Of a DNA stretch of 64,000 nucleotides, positions 42,727 to 52,874 are shown piece by piece. The position numbers and the translations under genes are program-made. Within the stretch, counting starts at the first letter, position 1; the number at the start of each line of letters is the position of its first letter. Under the pieces are notes generated by a model. That model searched no databases, was not told the DNA's origin, and saw only the letters and a list, made by a program, of their open reading frames with translations. Origin of the DNA: Bacillota bacterium (GTDB lineage Bacteria; Bacillota; UBA994; UBA5500); contig JAAYHE010000071.1 of assembly GCA_012735505.1 (NCBI GenBank), forward strand, positions 16,520-80,519, in the 5' to 3' direction.

Positions 42727-43847
42727 CAGCAGGTGAATCTCATGGCCCGGGCTTAACGGTGATTATCGAAGGCCTGCCTGCCGGCTTTCAACTATCTATA
42801 GACGAATTGAATCGTGAGTTGGCCCGCCGGCAGCAGGGCTATGGGCGCGGTGCTCGCATGCAGATCGAAAGTGATCAGGTGCAAGTGTACTCGGGGCTGA
42901 GGGCCGGGCGCACTTTAGGTTCGCCCCTGACTTTGCATATTGCTAATCGCGATTACGCTAACTGGAAGCCCTTTACGCACCCGCTGGCAGTATCGGAGCC
43001 GGGGCGGGAAATAATCTGCCCCCGGCCAGGACATGCCGATTTTGCCGGCGGCTTTAAATATGGCTTTGCAGATCTGCGCGACGTAGCTGATCGGGCTAGC
43101 GCCCGGGAAACGGCCGCGCGGGTGGCAGTGGGGGGCGTGGCCAAGCAAATGCTAGCAGCCTTGGCTATTACTATTCGCAGTCGGGTAATCGCTATTGGCG
43201 AGGTAGGAATGGGGGCAGATGCCCCCTGGGATGAGGCGGCCGTTGAGGCCTGCCCGCTACGCTGCGGGGAAGCGGAAATTTCCCGGGAAATGATCGCTGC
43301 TATTGACGCGGCGGCTGAGCGAGGAGATTCGTGGGGTGGCGCGTTTCAGCTAGAGGCAAGAGGTGTGCCCATCGGTTTGGGCAGCGTTATGCATTGGGAT
43401 CGGCGCTTAGACGGCCTTATAGCCCAAGCTCTGATCAGCATTCCTGCTATTAAAGGCTTAGAATTTGGTCAAGGTATTTGGCAGAGCCGCGTGCCAGGCT
43501 CCCAAGCCCAGGACCAGCTCTACTGGACCGACAACGGCCCCAGGCGCGAAACTAATTGGGCGGGTGGCTTGGAAGGTGGTATGAGCAACGGCGAGCCAAT
43601 CAGCGTGGTTTGCTATATGAAGCCCATTCCTTCTATTGCCCAGCCTCTTAGCAGCTTCCATTGGCTGACCCGCACATCGGCTATGGCTTCCCGTGAGCGG
43701 GCTGATACTTGTGCTGTGCCAGCTGCTAGCATCGTAGGGGAAGCTGTCATGGCTATTACCCTGCTGCAGGTTTTGCTGGAGCAGGTTGGCGGTGACCGCT
43801 GGCAGCAGGTAGTGGAACGGGTGGAAGCGCTGAGAGAGTGGTGCTAG
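42714..43847 (+). CDS. aroC: Chorismate synthase
   Basis: [61 protein letters not shown]. Confidence 0.98.
   Translation: [377 protein letters not shown]
43278..43291. promoter_or_regulatory. Putative Noc-binding site (NBS) inside aroC
   Basis: Exact ATTTCCCGGGAAAT palindrome, identical to the B. subtilis Noc consensus. Confidence 0.8.
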
Positions 43848-43899
43848 TGGCCGGCTGCTCGCCTATTATAAAAGGATAACGCGTAGGGGGAGGGTGCTG

Positions 43900-44090
43900 A
43901 AAGAGGAGCGTTCGGTCGCAGTCATGCTCTGAGCGCGTGTGGCTCTATTTGCAAAAGATGTGAGCGCAGGAGGCTTGGGCACGGCGGCACTCGCAAGCTC
44001 GCCCTGTTACCGTGCTTAATCCAAGCCTCCTGCGCTCATTTATTAGAGCCCCAATGCGCTTTGCGCATGACCGCACCGCCAGCGATAAAC
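43900..44090 (+). repeat. Intergenic composite palindromic element, copy C
   Basis: GGTCGCAGTCATGCTC (43914-43929); perfect 17-bp inner stem GAGCGCAGGAGGCTTGG/CCAAGCCTCCTGCGCTC (43962-44037); outer arm AGAGCCCCAATGCGCTTTGCGCATGACCGCACC (44045-44077). Confidence 0.75.
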
Positions 44091-44165
44091 AAAGCGCGTG
44101 AGAATGCTACAACGCCAGCGCGCCAGCGGCAAGTAAAGCGCAAGGCGCGCCCGCAATCCTAAGCT

Positions 44166-45104
44166 TTAATATCCGGCTTCCTTGTCTACTATGTTGATTA
44201 AAGGTTCGCCAGCCTGGTAGCGGCGCAGGTTTTCTAGCAAGATAGCGACCACGTTTTCATCGTAATCGGGCATGTGGCCGGCCACATGCGGTGTAATGAT
44301 CACCTGGGGCATATCCCACAGAGGGCTGTCGGCGGGGAGGGGCTCCTGTTCAAACACGTCGAGCCCAGCCCCTTTAATGGTGCCGGCTTGCAGGGCGGCA
44401 ATAAGAGCTGCTTCGTCGACGACCGAACCGCGGGCAATGTTGATGAGGATAGCACTAGGCTTGCATAAAGATAACTCCTTAGCCCCGATCATATGGCGGG
44501 TTTCGGCCGTGAGGGGTACAGCTAAAACTATATAATCGCACAGGGGCAGTAGTTCGTGTAGCCGGCTGTGGGGCCATACTTCGTCGGCTCCTACATCGGG
44601 GGCTGGGTGGCGACGAGTAGCAAGCACTCGCATGCCGAAGGCTTTAGCCCGCTGGCCGATAGCTCGCCCAATACTACCGTAACCAATAATGCCCAAGGTC
44701 TTGTTTGCTAGCAACTGGGGCTGTAAACGCGTCCACTCGTGCCTTTGTTGGGCTTGCTGCAAGGCCGGGAATTGTCTGGCCAAGGCCAGCATTAGCAAGA
44801 AGACGTGCTCGGCGATGGTGGTGCCATGAATGCCACGGGCGTTGATCAGCTGTACAGGATGCTCTAGTAGCTCTGGCCGTAAGAGCCTATCTACCCCAGC
44901 TGAAGAAACTTGAATAAAGGCTAAGTCTTTGCATTGGGGCAATAGCTCGGGCAGATAGTTGCTGCCCCAAATAACATTGGCGGTTGGCATATGAGCAGCT
45001 ATCTCGTCTGGCTCCCGAGTGACAACTATTTCGGCTGTAGGCGCTGCTTCTCTAATGGCAGCAATGTGTGCTTCGGTGGCCCGGTGGGTAACTAAAATTT
45101 TCAT
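44166..45104 (-). CDS. D-2-hydroxyacid dehydrogenase
   Basis: NKTLGIIGYGSIGRAIGQRAKAFGMRVLATRR; LINIARGSVVDEAALIAALQAGTIKGAGLDVFEQEPLP; ITPHVAGH. Confidence 0.92.
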   Translation of the reverse strand: MKILVTHRATEAHIAAIREAAPTAEIVVTREPDEIAAHMPTANVIWGSNYLPELLPQCKDLAFIQVSSAGVDRLLRPELLEHPVQLINARGIHGTTIAEHVFLLMLALARQFPALQQAQQRHEWTRLQPQLLANKTLGIIGYGSIGRAIGQRAKAFGMRVLATRRHPAPDVGADEVWPHSRLHELLPLCDYIVLAVPLTAETRHMIGAKELSLCKPSAILINIARGSVVDEAALIAALQAGTIKGAGLDVFEQEPLPADSPLWDMPQVIITPHVAGHMPDYDENVVAILLENLRRYQAGEPLINIVDKEAGY

Positions 45105-47153
45105 CTAATTTTCACTCCCTTCCGTTGATGAAGACCAGGCGATCAGGCCGAGTTTCTCTAAGAAGCGGAAATATTCTAAGGCGAAAGCAAGGTTGCTAAT
45201 GCCGGTTTCCATATGCACCAGGTGGTCGATTTCGGCTAGTGAGCGTTGCCCATCTGCCCAATATACCAGGTAGGTGCTAGCCCGGCGGGCAGAAGGATGT
45301 TCTTGGAGCAACTTGCGGTAGGCCTCTTGATCAGACGGCGGCAACTTTTCTATCTTGCCCCGCATGCTGATTGGCCCTCGGAATAAGCGTCGCGGCACTA
45401 GCCGGTATTCACTGGGGATGTTGGCTGCAGGGCGCGAAGGCAAGCGGTCTAGCCCCAATTCTTGTAGATGGCGCTGCCAGAGGGAAGCGGTTATTTGACC
45501 TAAAAAGATAGTTTCTTGTTCTAGTAAGGGAGCGAACTCGGCAACTTCAGCTTCACTCAAAAAGCGTTTGAGGCTAGCAAGTTCCTCTTTTTTTCGTTCC
45601 AGCTTGTATTGTATGCGGTCGTAAGTTGTCAGGATGTCTTGGTCGTCGCCTTGGCTTTCGCTGGTCAGGTGAGCAGTTGCGCCTTGTTTTAACAATTGGT
45701 TGAGACGGTGCAAGTAACGGGTGCGACTTTCAGCCAAAATCCATTTAGCTTCGGCCAGGCCCATATTGGCGAGGAAATAGGCATAAGTAGCAGTCATGCA
45801 ACCTACGCGATAGAGCATGGCCGGGTCGACCTTATCTAGCGTATCTTCGCTAGTGTGGTAATACTTGTCGGGCCACTGGATCAGCATAGGGCAGGGGATT
45901 CCTACCGTTGGGTCAGAGAGAATATAGTGGTCGCTGCCGCCTGAGAAAGGTGTAACAGCGTGTTTGAATAAAGCATAAGACGCTGTTCCAGCCAAGTTTT
46001 TGCTTTCCTGCGCTACTGCCTCCATAATGGCAGCCATTAGATCACCGACAAAGGAGCCGGCTGCTTCGGGCGGATATTCGGTTAGCAGAGGCCCTTGGCA
46101 AAGTTCCTGTTTTTCGCCCACCATATCTAGATTGACTGCTGCCAGCATTTTGGGGATCCGTTCCCGGTGAGCAGCCAGGTAGGCATATGTGCCTGTCATT
46201 TCGGGAACGAGGAGGATGCGAATACTGCGCCGGGGCTGGGGCAGTTCGCCTGCCTCAATCAGTGCCCGCAGAGTGCGGGCTGCTTCTAAAGCTACACCAA
46301 CACCAGATGCGTTGTCGTTAGCAGAAGCTTTCGGATGGCAGAGGTGGGCGACGATGATGATTTCTTCGTCGGTAGCCCCAGGAATTAGCGCCGTCACATC
46401 TTCTATCGAGCCAGGATATAGTGATGCTTTGACAAAGGCCTTTACTTGCGGATAAGCTGGCTTCTCTGCATCTTGTGCGTGTTCATGCCGCATGCGTAGG
46501 CAAATTTGCCGCAGCCGATCGCCGGCCTTGGGCGAGAGGACAAAGCCAAAACAACGCTTCTCCAAGCCAGTCCACCAGAAGGAGGTATATTGTAGGGCGT
46601 CGCCTAAATCGAAGCGATGTCGTACAGGCGGAAATTCTGCCATGCGGTCAGTAATAATACCGACAGCGCCCTTTTCTTCTACCGCCCAGCTGCGCACCTT
46701 GTTAATATCGCCGCCGGTAAAAACGATGGCTCCCTGCAGGTCTAAGTCGGCATAAGGTTCTGGGTCGTCGCCTTGATCGAGGAGCACCACATTGGCTACT
46801 AAGCCTGCGGGCGGGGTGCTAATACTACGCTGAATGAGAGAAAAGGCGTTTTCCTCAAAGGAAGCGAGGCGTTCCCGTTCGGGTAGCAATAGGTCCAACC
46901 AGGCGCTTTGGCAGTGCCATTCTTCCATCATCAGTTGGGTCCAATACTCGGTTATTCCGTCGGCCGGGAAGGTGATAATCTCAGCCGGTATATCTAGTTC
47001 CTCCAACACAGATAGGCAATATAAGGCTGCATCGCGAAAGCCAGGGCTAGCCTGGATCCGGTGATGTTGGGATACGGCAGCTACATGGTCAAAGGCTCGA
47101 TTACCTGAAAAATGATCTTTTACCTTGTCTAGAATTGCCTGCAAATACTTCAC
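45105..47153 (-). CDS. DUF4910/M28-type aminopeptidase-like protein with C-terminal winged-helix-like region
   Basis: IIVAHLCHPKASANDNASGVGVALEAARTL; AVNLDMVGEKQ; PFSGGSDHYILSDPTVGIPCPMLIQWPDKYYHTSEDTLDKVD. Confidence 0.82.
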   Translation of the reverse strand: MKYLQAILDKVKDHFSGNRAFDHVAAVSQHHRIQASPGFRDAALYCLSVLEELDIPAEIITFPADGITEYWTQLMMEEWHCQSAWLDLLLPERERLASFEENAFSLIQRSISTPPAGLVANVVLLDQGDDPEPYADLDLQGAIVFTGGDINKVRSWAVEEKGAVGIITDRMAEFPPVRHRFDLGDALQYTSFWWTGLEKRCFGFVLSPKAGDRLRQICLRMRHEHAQDAEKPAYPQVKAFVKASLYPGSIEDVTALIPGATDEEIIIVAHLCHPKASANDNASGVGVALEAARTLRALIEAGELPQPRRSIRILLVPEMTGTYAYLAAHRERIPKMLAAVNLDMVGEKQELCQGPLLTEYPPEAAGSFVGDLMAAIMEAVAQESKNLAGTASYALFKHAVTPFSGGSDHYILSDPTVGIPCPMLIQWPDKYYHTSEDTLDKVDPAMLYRVGCMTATYAYFLANMGLAEAKWILAESRTRYLHRLNQLLKQGATAHLTSESQGDDQDILTTYDRIQYKLERKKEELASLKRFLSEAEVAEFAPLLEQETIFLGQITASLWQRHLQELGLDRLPSRPAANIPSEYRLVPRRLFRGPISMRGKIEKLPPSDQEAYRKLLQEHPSARRASTYLVYWADGQRSLAEIDHLVHMETGISNLAFALEYFRFLEKLGLIAWSSSTEGSEN

Positions 47154-47256
47154 CCTCTTTTCGGTATAATTGACCTAAAGCATGTTTCGGTTCGCCTTGA
47201 TACTATTCCTGCTTATTCGTTGCACCAGGAAACTACAACATGAAGGGGTTAAGCAA

Positions 47257-48159
47257 GTGAATGCGATTGTAACACATAATTTGACTAAGGTTTTTGCCAG
47301 CCGGGTGGGGAGCACCACAGCCGTTAAACAACTTACTCTGATGATCAAGGCCAATAGTATATACGGTTTGATCGGTCACAACGGAGCTGGCAAAACAACA
47401 ACTTTTATGTTGCTGAATACTCTCTTAGAGCCTACCAGCGGTTCAGGTTTAGTTTTAGGTTTAGATCTGGTTAAACAGAAAAAGCGTATTCGTAACCTCA
47501 CTGGCTTGCTGACCGAGAACCTGCGTCTCTACGACGAGCTAACAGTAGAAGAGACCCTTTTCTTTTTTGCCGAGCTCTATGGCATCAAGGCTCCGGTGGA
47601 GGAACTTTTGCGTCGTTTTGACCTCCTAGATTGGCGTCGGCAGCAGATAGACAAGCTGTCGACCGGTATGCGGAAGAAGGTTGCCATTCTCTCTGCCTGT
47701 ATTCATCGACCGCGGTTACTTTTCTTAGATGAGCCCTTTTCCGGGCTAGACCCGCTGGCCATGCAAGGACTGCGCGATTTCATTCGCTACTTACTCGAGT
47801 ATAACGAGATGACAGTTGTCATTGCCTCCCATAATTTAAAGGAGTTAGCAGAACTCTGCGATGAAATCGGTGTCATGAAAGAAGGGGAGATGGTCGTTTC
47901 TGGCTCCTTGGCCGCTATTAAGTCTAGATATGGCTTCAACGACTATTTGCGTTTGCAGGTGGATCGCTTGCCGACCGGTCTGGAAGAGCTGATAGATGTC
48001 ACGGCACCCAACACTATTTCCGTAACTAATAAACCCGATTGCCTGGGACGGGTGCTAGCAGCCTTGGGCGAGCAAGGCATTAACATCCTAGATATAGATA
48101 AAGAGGCAGCAGCGCTAGAAGACATCTATCAGTGTGTTTACCAGGAGGCGGGCCAATGA
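47257..48159 (+). CDS. ABC transporter ATP-binding protein (NatA-like)
   Basis: IYGLIGHNGAGKTTTFMLLNTLLEPTSG; LSTGMRKKVAILSACIHRPRLLFLDEPFSGLDPLA. Confidence 0.9.
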   Translation: MNAIVTHNLTKVFASRVGSTTAVKQLTLMIKANSIYGLIGHNGAGKTTTFMLLNTLLEPTSGSGLVLGLDLVKQKKRIRNLTGLLTENLRLYDELTVEETLFFFAELYGIKAPVEELLRRFDLLDWRRQQIDKLSTGMRKKVAILSACIHRPRLLFLDEPFSGLDPLAMQGLRDFIRYLLEYNEMTVVIASHNLKELAELCDEIGVMKEGEMVVSGSLAAIKSRYGFNDYLRLQVDRLPTGLEELIDVTAPNTISVTNKPDCLGRVLAALGEQGINILDIDKEAAALEDIYQCVYQEAGQ

Positions 48160-49223
48160 AAGCTTTCATTTTGCTCAAAAAAGATATTCGTACCGTCTTG
48201 CGCAATCGGCGCGAGTTAATCTGGATGATTTTAGTGCCCTTGATCTTGCTGGCCGCCAATTTTTACTTGCAAGATCAGGCTATGGAGATACGGGTGGCGC
48301 TGGTTGGTGATGTAAGTCTATTGCCTACCTTAGAGGAACGCATTGAAGAAGCTCGTGCCAGTCAGATAAAGCTGATCATTTGGCCCCTTAGGGAAAGGGA
48401 GGCGGCCAAACGCCTAGAAAACGGCGCCATACATGCCTATTTGGTAGTAACCCCCCAAGCGGCCCGTATGCATGTCAATGTTGCCGATACAGAAGGGGTA
48501 GTCGCACAAGCTATTTTTGCCGAGGTGATACGCGATAGCAATCAGAAATTGGCAGAAGCCGCGCTGGCAGCCATGGTAGATGATCCTGCCTCCTTTCTGC
48601 TGCCGATGGATTGGCAGGTAGTTGCAGCGGGCCGGCAGGTAAGCTCGGCCGGGCAACTAATCTTTTCATCTCTGTTCGTGATTATGGGCGTAATGACTGC
48701 TTTGAGCCTAGGGCAACAAAGTATTAGTATGGAGCGCCATAAGAATACCTTGATCTCGCTGCGTAAATCCCCCCTTACCGATAGGCAAATTGTCTGGGCT
48801 AAACTAGGAGCCGCCTTGTTCAGCACCTTTTTGCCTTTGGTTGTTATTATTATCTTGACTACCTATTTGTTGCCCGAGACTTTTGTTATGGACCCTGCTT
48901 TCTATCTAATTATTTTGGCTGTAAGCTTTAACTCGGCCGCCTTGGGGGTATTGATCGGTGCGTATGTACGAGGGAGCAATGAAGGCACTGGCTTGCGCTT
49001 CTTACTCACACTGCCAGCTATGTTCCTAGCAGCCGCACCGGTTAGCTTACCGCCTTGGTTGGAGAAGATCACTAGTGTGGTGCCTACGCTAGTGTCAGCG
49101 CAAGTGGTGCGCAGTTATTTTGTAGCCGGCTATTCCCCTACCTTTGGCCCTTTGGCATATCTAGTATTGTCAGGCGTGGTTAGCATGTCCTTGGCTAGTA
49201 GCTGTTTGGGGCGTGAGGAGTAG
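48156..49223 (+). CDS. ABC-2 permease (NatB-like)
   Basis: MKAFILLKKDIRTVLRNRRELIWMILVPLILL... extracytoplasmic segment, then C-terminal TM cluster; overlaps the ATPase gene. Confidence 0.85.
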   Translation: MKAFILLKKDIRTVLRNRRELIWMILVPLILLAANFYLQDQAMEIRVALVGDVSLLPTLEERIEEARASQIKLIIWPLREREAAKRLENGAIHAYLVVTPQAARMHVNVADTEGVVAQAIFAEVIRDSNQKLAEAALAAMVDDPASFLLPMDWQVVAAGRQVSSAGQLIFSSLFVIMGVMTALSLGQQSISMERHKNTLISLRKSPLTDRQIVWAKLGAALFSTFLPLVVIIILTTYLLPETFVMDPAFYLIILAVSFNSAALGVLIGAYVRGSNEGTGLRFLLTLPAMFLAAAPVSLPPWLEKITSVVPTLVSAQVVRSYFVAGYSPTFGPLAYLVLSGVVSMSLASSCLGREE

Positions 49224-49249
49224 TAAGTGCGGCAGACAGGAGGAGTAGA

Positions 49250-49924
49250 GTGAACGAGAAAGCGGATAGCAAGAACTTCTCATCTACAAGGGCTGTTGTC
49301 TTTAGCAATGGGTATTATGCTTGTTTGGCAGGAATAAAGCAGCGCTTGCGCCCCCATGATTGGCTCATATGCGCTGATGGTGCTTTGGCCAAGTTGGTGG
49401 CTTTAGACCTTTGGCCTGATCTGCTGGTGGGAGACTTTGATTCGGTAGATCAATCACTCCTGCAGCAGGCACAGCAGCGTGGGGTGGAGTTAAGAACCTT
49501 CGATCGGGAAAAAGACTATACTGATACCGAGCTAGCTTGCCGGGAAGCGGTGGAGCGGGGTTGCCGCGAACTCTTACTGGTCGGTGCTTGGGGCAGCCGC
49601 CTCGACCACTCGCTTGCCAACCTCTTGTTGTTACCTCCTTACGTGGAACAGGGCCTGACTGTCAGCCTTACCGACGGTCAGACGGATGCTTATCTAGTGC
49701 GCGACGAATTAGTATTAAGGCAGTGCCAAGATAGGCTGGTTTCGATTCTGTCTTTCACGCCTGTTGCCCGCGGTGTCACTGCCCAAGGCTTTTACTGGCC
49801 GCTGCAGGAAGCTACCTTGCATTGGGGGCAAGGGCTGGGCATCAGTAACATACCTATAGCTGATGCAGTTACAATTAGTGTAACTGAGGGGCTTTTGTTG
49901 GTTATTGTGACCTTGGAAGACTGA
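49250..49924 (+). CDS. thiN: Thiamine diphosphokinase
   Basis: ICADGALAKLVALDLWPDLLVGDFDSVD; FDREKDYTDTELACREAVERGCRELLLVGAWGSRLDHSLANLLLL. Confidence 0.93.
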   Translation: MNEKADSKNFSSTRAVVFSNGYYACLAGIKQRLRPHDWLICADGALAKLVALDLWPDLLVGDFDSVDQSLLQQAQQRGVELRTFDREKDYTDTELACREAVERGCRELLLVGAWGSRLDHSLANLLLLPPYVEQGLTVSLTDGQTDAYLVRDELVLRQCQDRLVSILSFTPVARGVTAQGFYWPLQEATLHWGQGLGISNIPIADAVTISVTEGLLLVIVTLED

Positions 49925-49927
49925 GAT

Positions 49928-50665
49928 ATGGGAGGATGGGACCTAGTGCAGAGGGTAGACGTTGCCTTCATGTTAGAATTGGTGCCGCAGGAGCTGGTGG
50001 GGTTAAGGACCGTTGTTATTGATGTGTTACGGGCTACGAGTACTATTGTGGCAGCCCTAAGTGCAGGAGCGCCTTATGTAGTACCAGTAGAAACAGCGGC
50101 AGCAGCGCGCGAGCTGGCTGAACAATTTGCTGATGTTGGCGGCTGCTATTTAGGTGGAGAACGCCACCGGGTGCGCTTGTCGGGCTTCGATTTTGGCAAT
50201 TCGCCTTTGGAATACTTAGAGCTGCCGGCAGCAAAACCGATTGTGTTTACCACCACCAACGGAACACGCGCCCTTAAACGCGCTTTGGGCAGCGAGGAAA
50301 TATTGATTGCTAGCCTAGGCAATGGAGCAGCCGTAGCCGAGGCGCTGCTGGCAGCAGATGGCGAGGTGTTGCTAGTTTGCTCGGGCACCCGGGGGCAAAT
50401 AGCAGCCGAAGATGTGCTAGGTGCCGGCCTGATCGTGGAAGAAATGCAAAACCGCGCTGCCATTGAAATGACAGACGCGGCGCGAATTGCTTTAGCCAGT
50501 TGGCAACAAGCCAAAGATGCGTTGACCGACTTTCTGCTGCAAACAAGCAGTGGTCAAGGGTTGAGTCGATTAGGCTTCCAGCAGGATGTGATACATGCGG
50601 CAGCTGTCAACCATAGTGACGTTGTGCCATGTTTTAGTGCTGGCCGTATTCAATGTGACCGTTAA
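49928..50665 (+). CDS. comB: 2-phosphosulfolactate phosphatase family
   Basis: VVIDVLRATSTIVAALSAGA; GGERHRVRLSGFDFGNSPLEY; VFTTTNGTRALKRAL. Confidence 0.9.
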   Translation: MGGWDLVQRVDVAFMLELVPQELVGLRTVVIDVLRATSTIVAALSAGAPYVVPVETAAAARELAEQFADVGGCYLGGERHRVRLSGFDFGNSPLEYLELPAAKPIVFTTTNGTRALKRALGSEEILIASLGNGAAVAEALLAADGEVLLVCSGTRGQIAAEDVLGAGLIVEEMQNRAAIEMTDAARIALASWQQAKDALTDFLLQTSSGQGLSRLGFQQDVIHAAAVNHSDVVPCFSAGRIQCDR

Positions 50666-52800
50666 GGGCGTGGAAAAAGGTAGGGGAATAGCCTTTCCCA
50701 CCAGGGTCTGCCGTCGTCGGGCGCGAACCAGCTTCCACCGTGTACCGAGCAGCTTTGCGTCGGAGCAAATTCCTGCAAGAAATATTCTTGCTGGCGTAGC
50801 TCTTGGGGGCAACGGAAACTGGCCAATTCGCCCGAAGCGTTGCAGATTTGGGCTTGGGTAATACCCTCGGGTAGCGGCCAATCTTCCGAGCGGGCTAGAA
50901 TTTGTTCTGCCTTGGCCATAAAACGCCCCCAAATGGGGCCAACCAAACTCCCACCGCTCACATTGCGAATATCTGTTATAGCTTGCTGGAAATTATCAGC
51001 CCCGAGATAGACTACCGTGACAAGATCGGGCGTATAGCCAGCAATCCAGGCGTTGTTTACCTTTTCGTAGGCATCGCCTTCTTTTTCTTTAATGCCAGTA
51101 GTTCCGGTTTTGATGGCTGCTCTCGGATCGCTATACCACTGGCGCACCGAACGGCCAGTGCCCTCTGGGCTATTGAGTACATCCTTCAGGGCGTCGGTTA
51201 TCAACCAGGTAACCCGTTCGTCTAAGACTGGTTGCGGAGTGGAGCTAGTAGCCTGTTCCCATACCCTACCTTGCGGGTCGGTGATACTCTTAATCATCAG
51301 GGGCTCGACGCGGTAACCGCCATTGGCTAGGGTGGCAAAACCGACGGCAAGGTCAATAGGTTTAACACTGACTGTGCCTAGTGCCAGTGAAAGAACAGCG
51401 TCTCGGCTTTGCAGCGGGATACCGATAGCATTGGCCAGTTCCACTACTTGCTGCGGGCCAACCTCGTTGATGGTCTTAACAGCGATAACGTTGTCAGAAA
51501 TGGTGATGGCGCGACGAACGGTTAACTCCTCGTCATGGTATGTACCACCAAAGTCTGCCGGAACATAAGGCCTTTCTTGTCCAGGGATATGGTATTCGGT
51601 GCGCTCGCAGAGAATAGGGCTGGCCAAAGTGACTTTGCCTTGGCGCAGGGCTTCTGCATACACAATAGGCTTAAAGACGGAACCAGGCGGCCGCTCGGCA
51701 AAAACACGGTTAAAGGTGCTGGCGCGATAGTTCCTGCCGCCAACCATGGCCTTTATTTCCCCCGTTTTAGGATCAAGGGCAATTAAAGCCACTTCGGCCA
51801 CACCTGGCCGAATGCGCCCTCTATTTTCTAGATCTTTCAGCCCTTCTGCAACCGCCCACTCGGCAGCCTGCTGCAATTGACTGTTTATCGTTGTTTGGAT
51901 AGTCAAGCCACCCTTGTAGGCATATTGGGCTCCGTTGAGGTAATTGCTATCTAAATGCTTAATGATGGCACCCCGTATGTAACCGGCAGATACAGTTTGC
52001 GGTGTTGTTGGTTTAGGGCGCACTTCATCCTCTTTTTCATACACAGCTGCAGCTTCTTCTTCGGTCAGTTTGCCGACTGCCACCAAACGCTGGAGCACTA
52101 TCTTTTGCCGCCTGCGCCCAGCTTCGAAATTGTTAACAGGCGAGTAAACTTCAGGTATCTGAATCACACCTGCTAGCATGGTAGCTTGGGCTAGGGTGAG
52201 ATCTTTGGCATCCTTACCGTAGTAAAACTGGGCGGCGTTTTGAATCCCATACAGGCCATGCCCCATATACACCTGGTTGACATACATCTCGAGGATAGTA
52301 TCTTTATCTAAATGCTGCTCTATTTGCAAAGCTAAGATAGCTTCTTGTATCTTGCGCGAGTATTTCTTCTCTAAGGTCAAATACAAGTTGCGAGCCAATT
52401 GCTGGGTGATAGTGCTGGCCCCTTGCGCTTTAGAACGAGTCTTAATGTTGACGAGAATGGCCTTGCCCAGACGGATGAAATCGATACCGCGGTGTTGATA
52501 AAAGCGACTATCCTCTACGGCGATAACCGCCTCCAAGAAATAGGGCGATATGGCCTCTAGAGGCACCGGGCGGCGATTTTCTACATAAATGCTGGTTAAT
52601 AACTGGGAATCGTCGGCAAGGACGTTGGTAGTGCGCTCTGGTGTCCGTATTTCAAAAGGCCAGAAGGTGATATAGGCTGTTAGGAGAATAATACTAAGAG
52701 CAGCCAAGATGACGCTGCCGACAAAGGCGCGTCTTAGAAAACGCTTCAGTTTAGATTCATTTTTGGCTTCAAGAGCTTGTGCATTAGCCACGGTAATCAT
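50662..52800 (-). CDS. Penicillin-binding protein 1A (transglycosylase/transpeptidase)
   Basis: AVEDSRFYQHRGIDFIRLGKA; QGASTITQQLARNLYL; RPPGSVFKPIVYAEAL; KTGTTGIKEKEGDA. Confidence 0.95.
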   Translation of the reverse strand: MITVANAQALEAKNESKLKRFLRRAFVGSVILAALSIILLTAYITFWPFEIRTPERTTNVLADDSQLLTSIYVENRRPVPLEAISPYFLEAVIAVEDSRFYQHRGIDFIRLGKAILVNIKTRSKAQGASTITQQLARNLYLTLEKKYSRKIQEAILALQIEQHLDKDTILEMYVNQVYMGHGLYGIQNAAQFYYGKDAKDLTLAQATMLAGVIQIPEVYSPVNNFEAGRRRQKIVLQRLVAVGKLTEEEAAAVYEKEDEVRPKPTTPQTVSAGYIRGAIIKHLDSNYLNGAQYAYKGGLTIQTTINSQLQQAAEWAVAEGLKDLENRGRIRPGVAEVALIALDPKTGEIKAMVGGRNYRASTFNRVFAERPPGSVFKPIVYAEALRQGKVTLASPILCERTEYHIPGQERPYVPADFGGTYHDEELTVRRAITISDNVIAVKTINEVGPQQVVELANAIGIPLQSRDAVLSLALGTVSVKPIDLAVGFATLANGGYRVEPLMIKSITDPQGRVWEQATSSTPQPVLDERVTWLITDALKDVLNSPEGTGRSVRQWYSDPRAAIKTGTTGIKEKEGDAYEKVNNAWIAGYTPDLVTVVYLGADNFQQAITDIRNVSGGSLVGPIWGRFMAKAEQILARSEDWPLPEGITQAQICNASGELASFRCPQELRQQEYFLQEFAPTQSCSVHGGSWFAPDDGRPWWERLFPYLFPRP

Positions 52801-52874
52801 TTCCTTTTTTATGTAATAATCTTTGTGTATTATCGGCTTATGGTTGGAAAAACATACAAGAGGGGATGGCGGCT

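Noticed and set aside
49180-49260. Possible TPP riboswitch before thiN
   Set aside because: The intergenic space is about 25 bp and lacks the thi-box.
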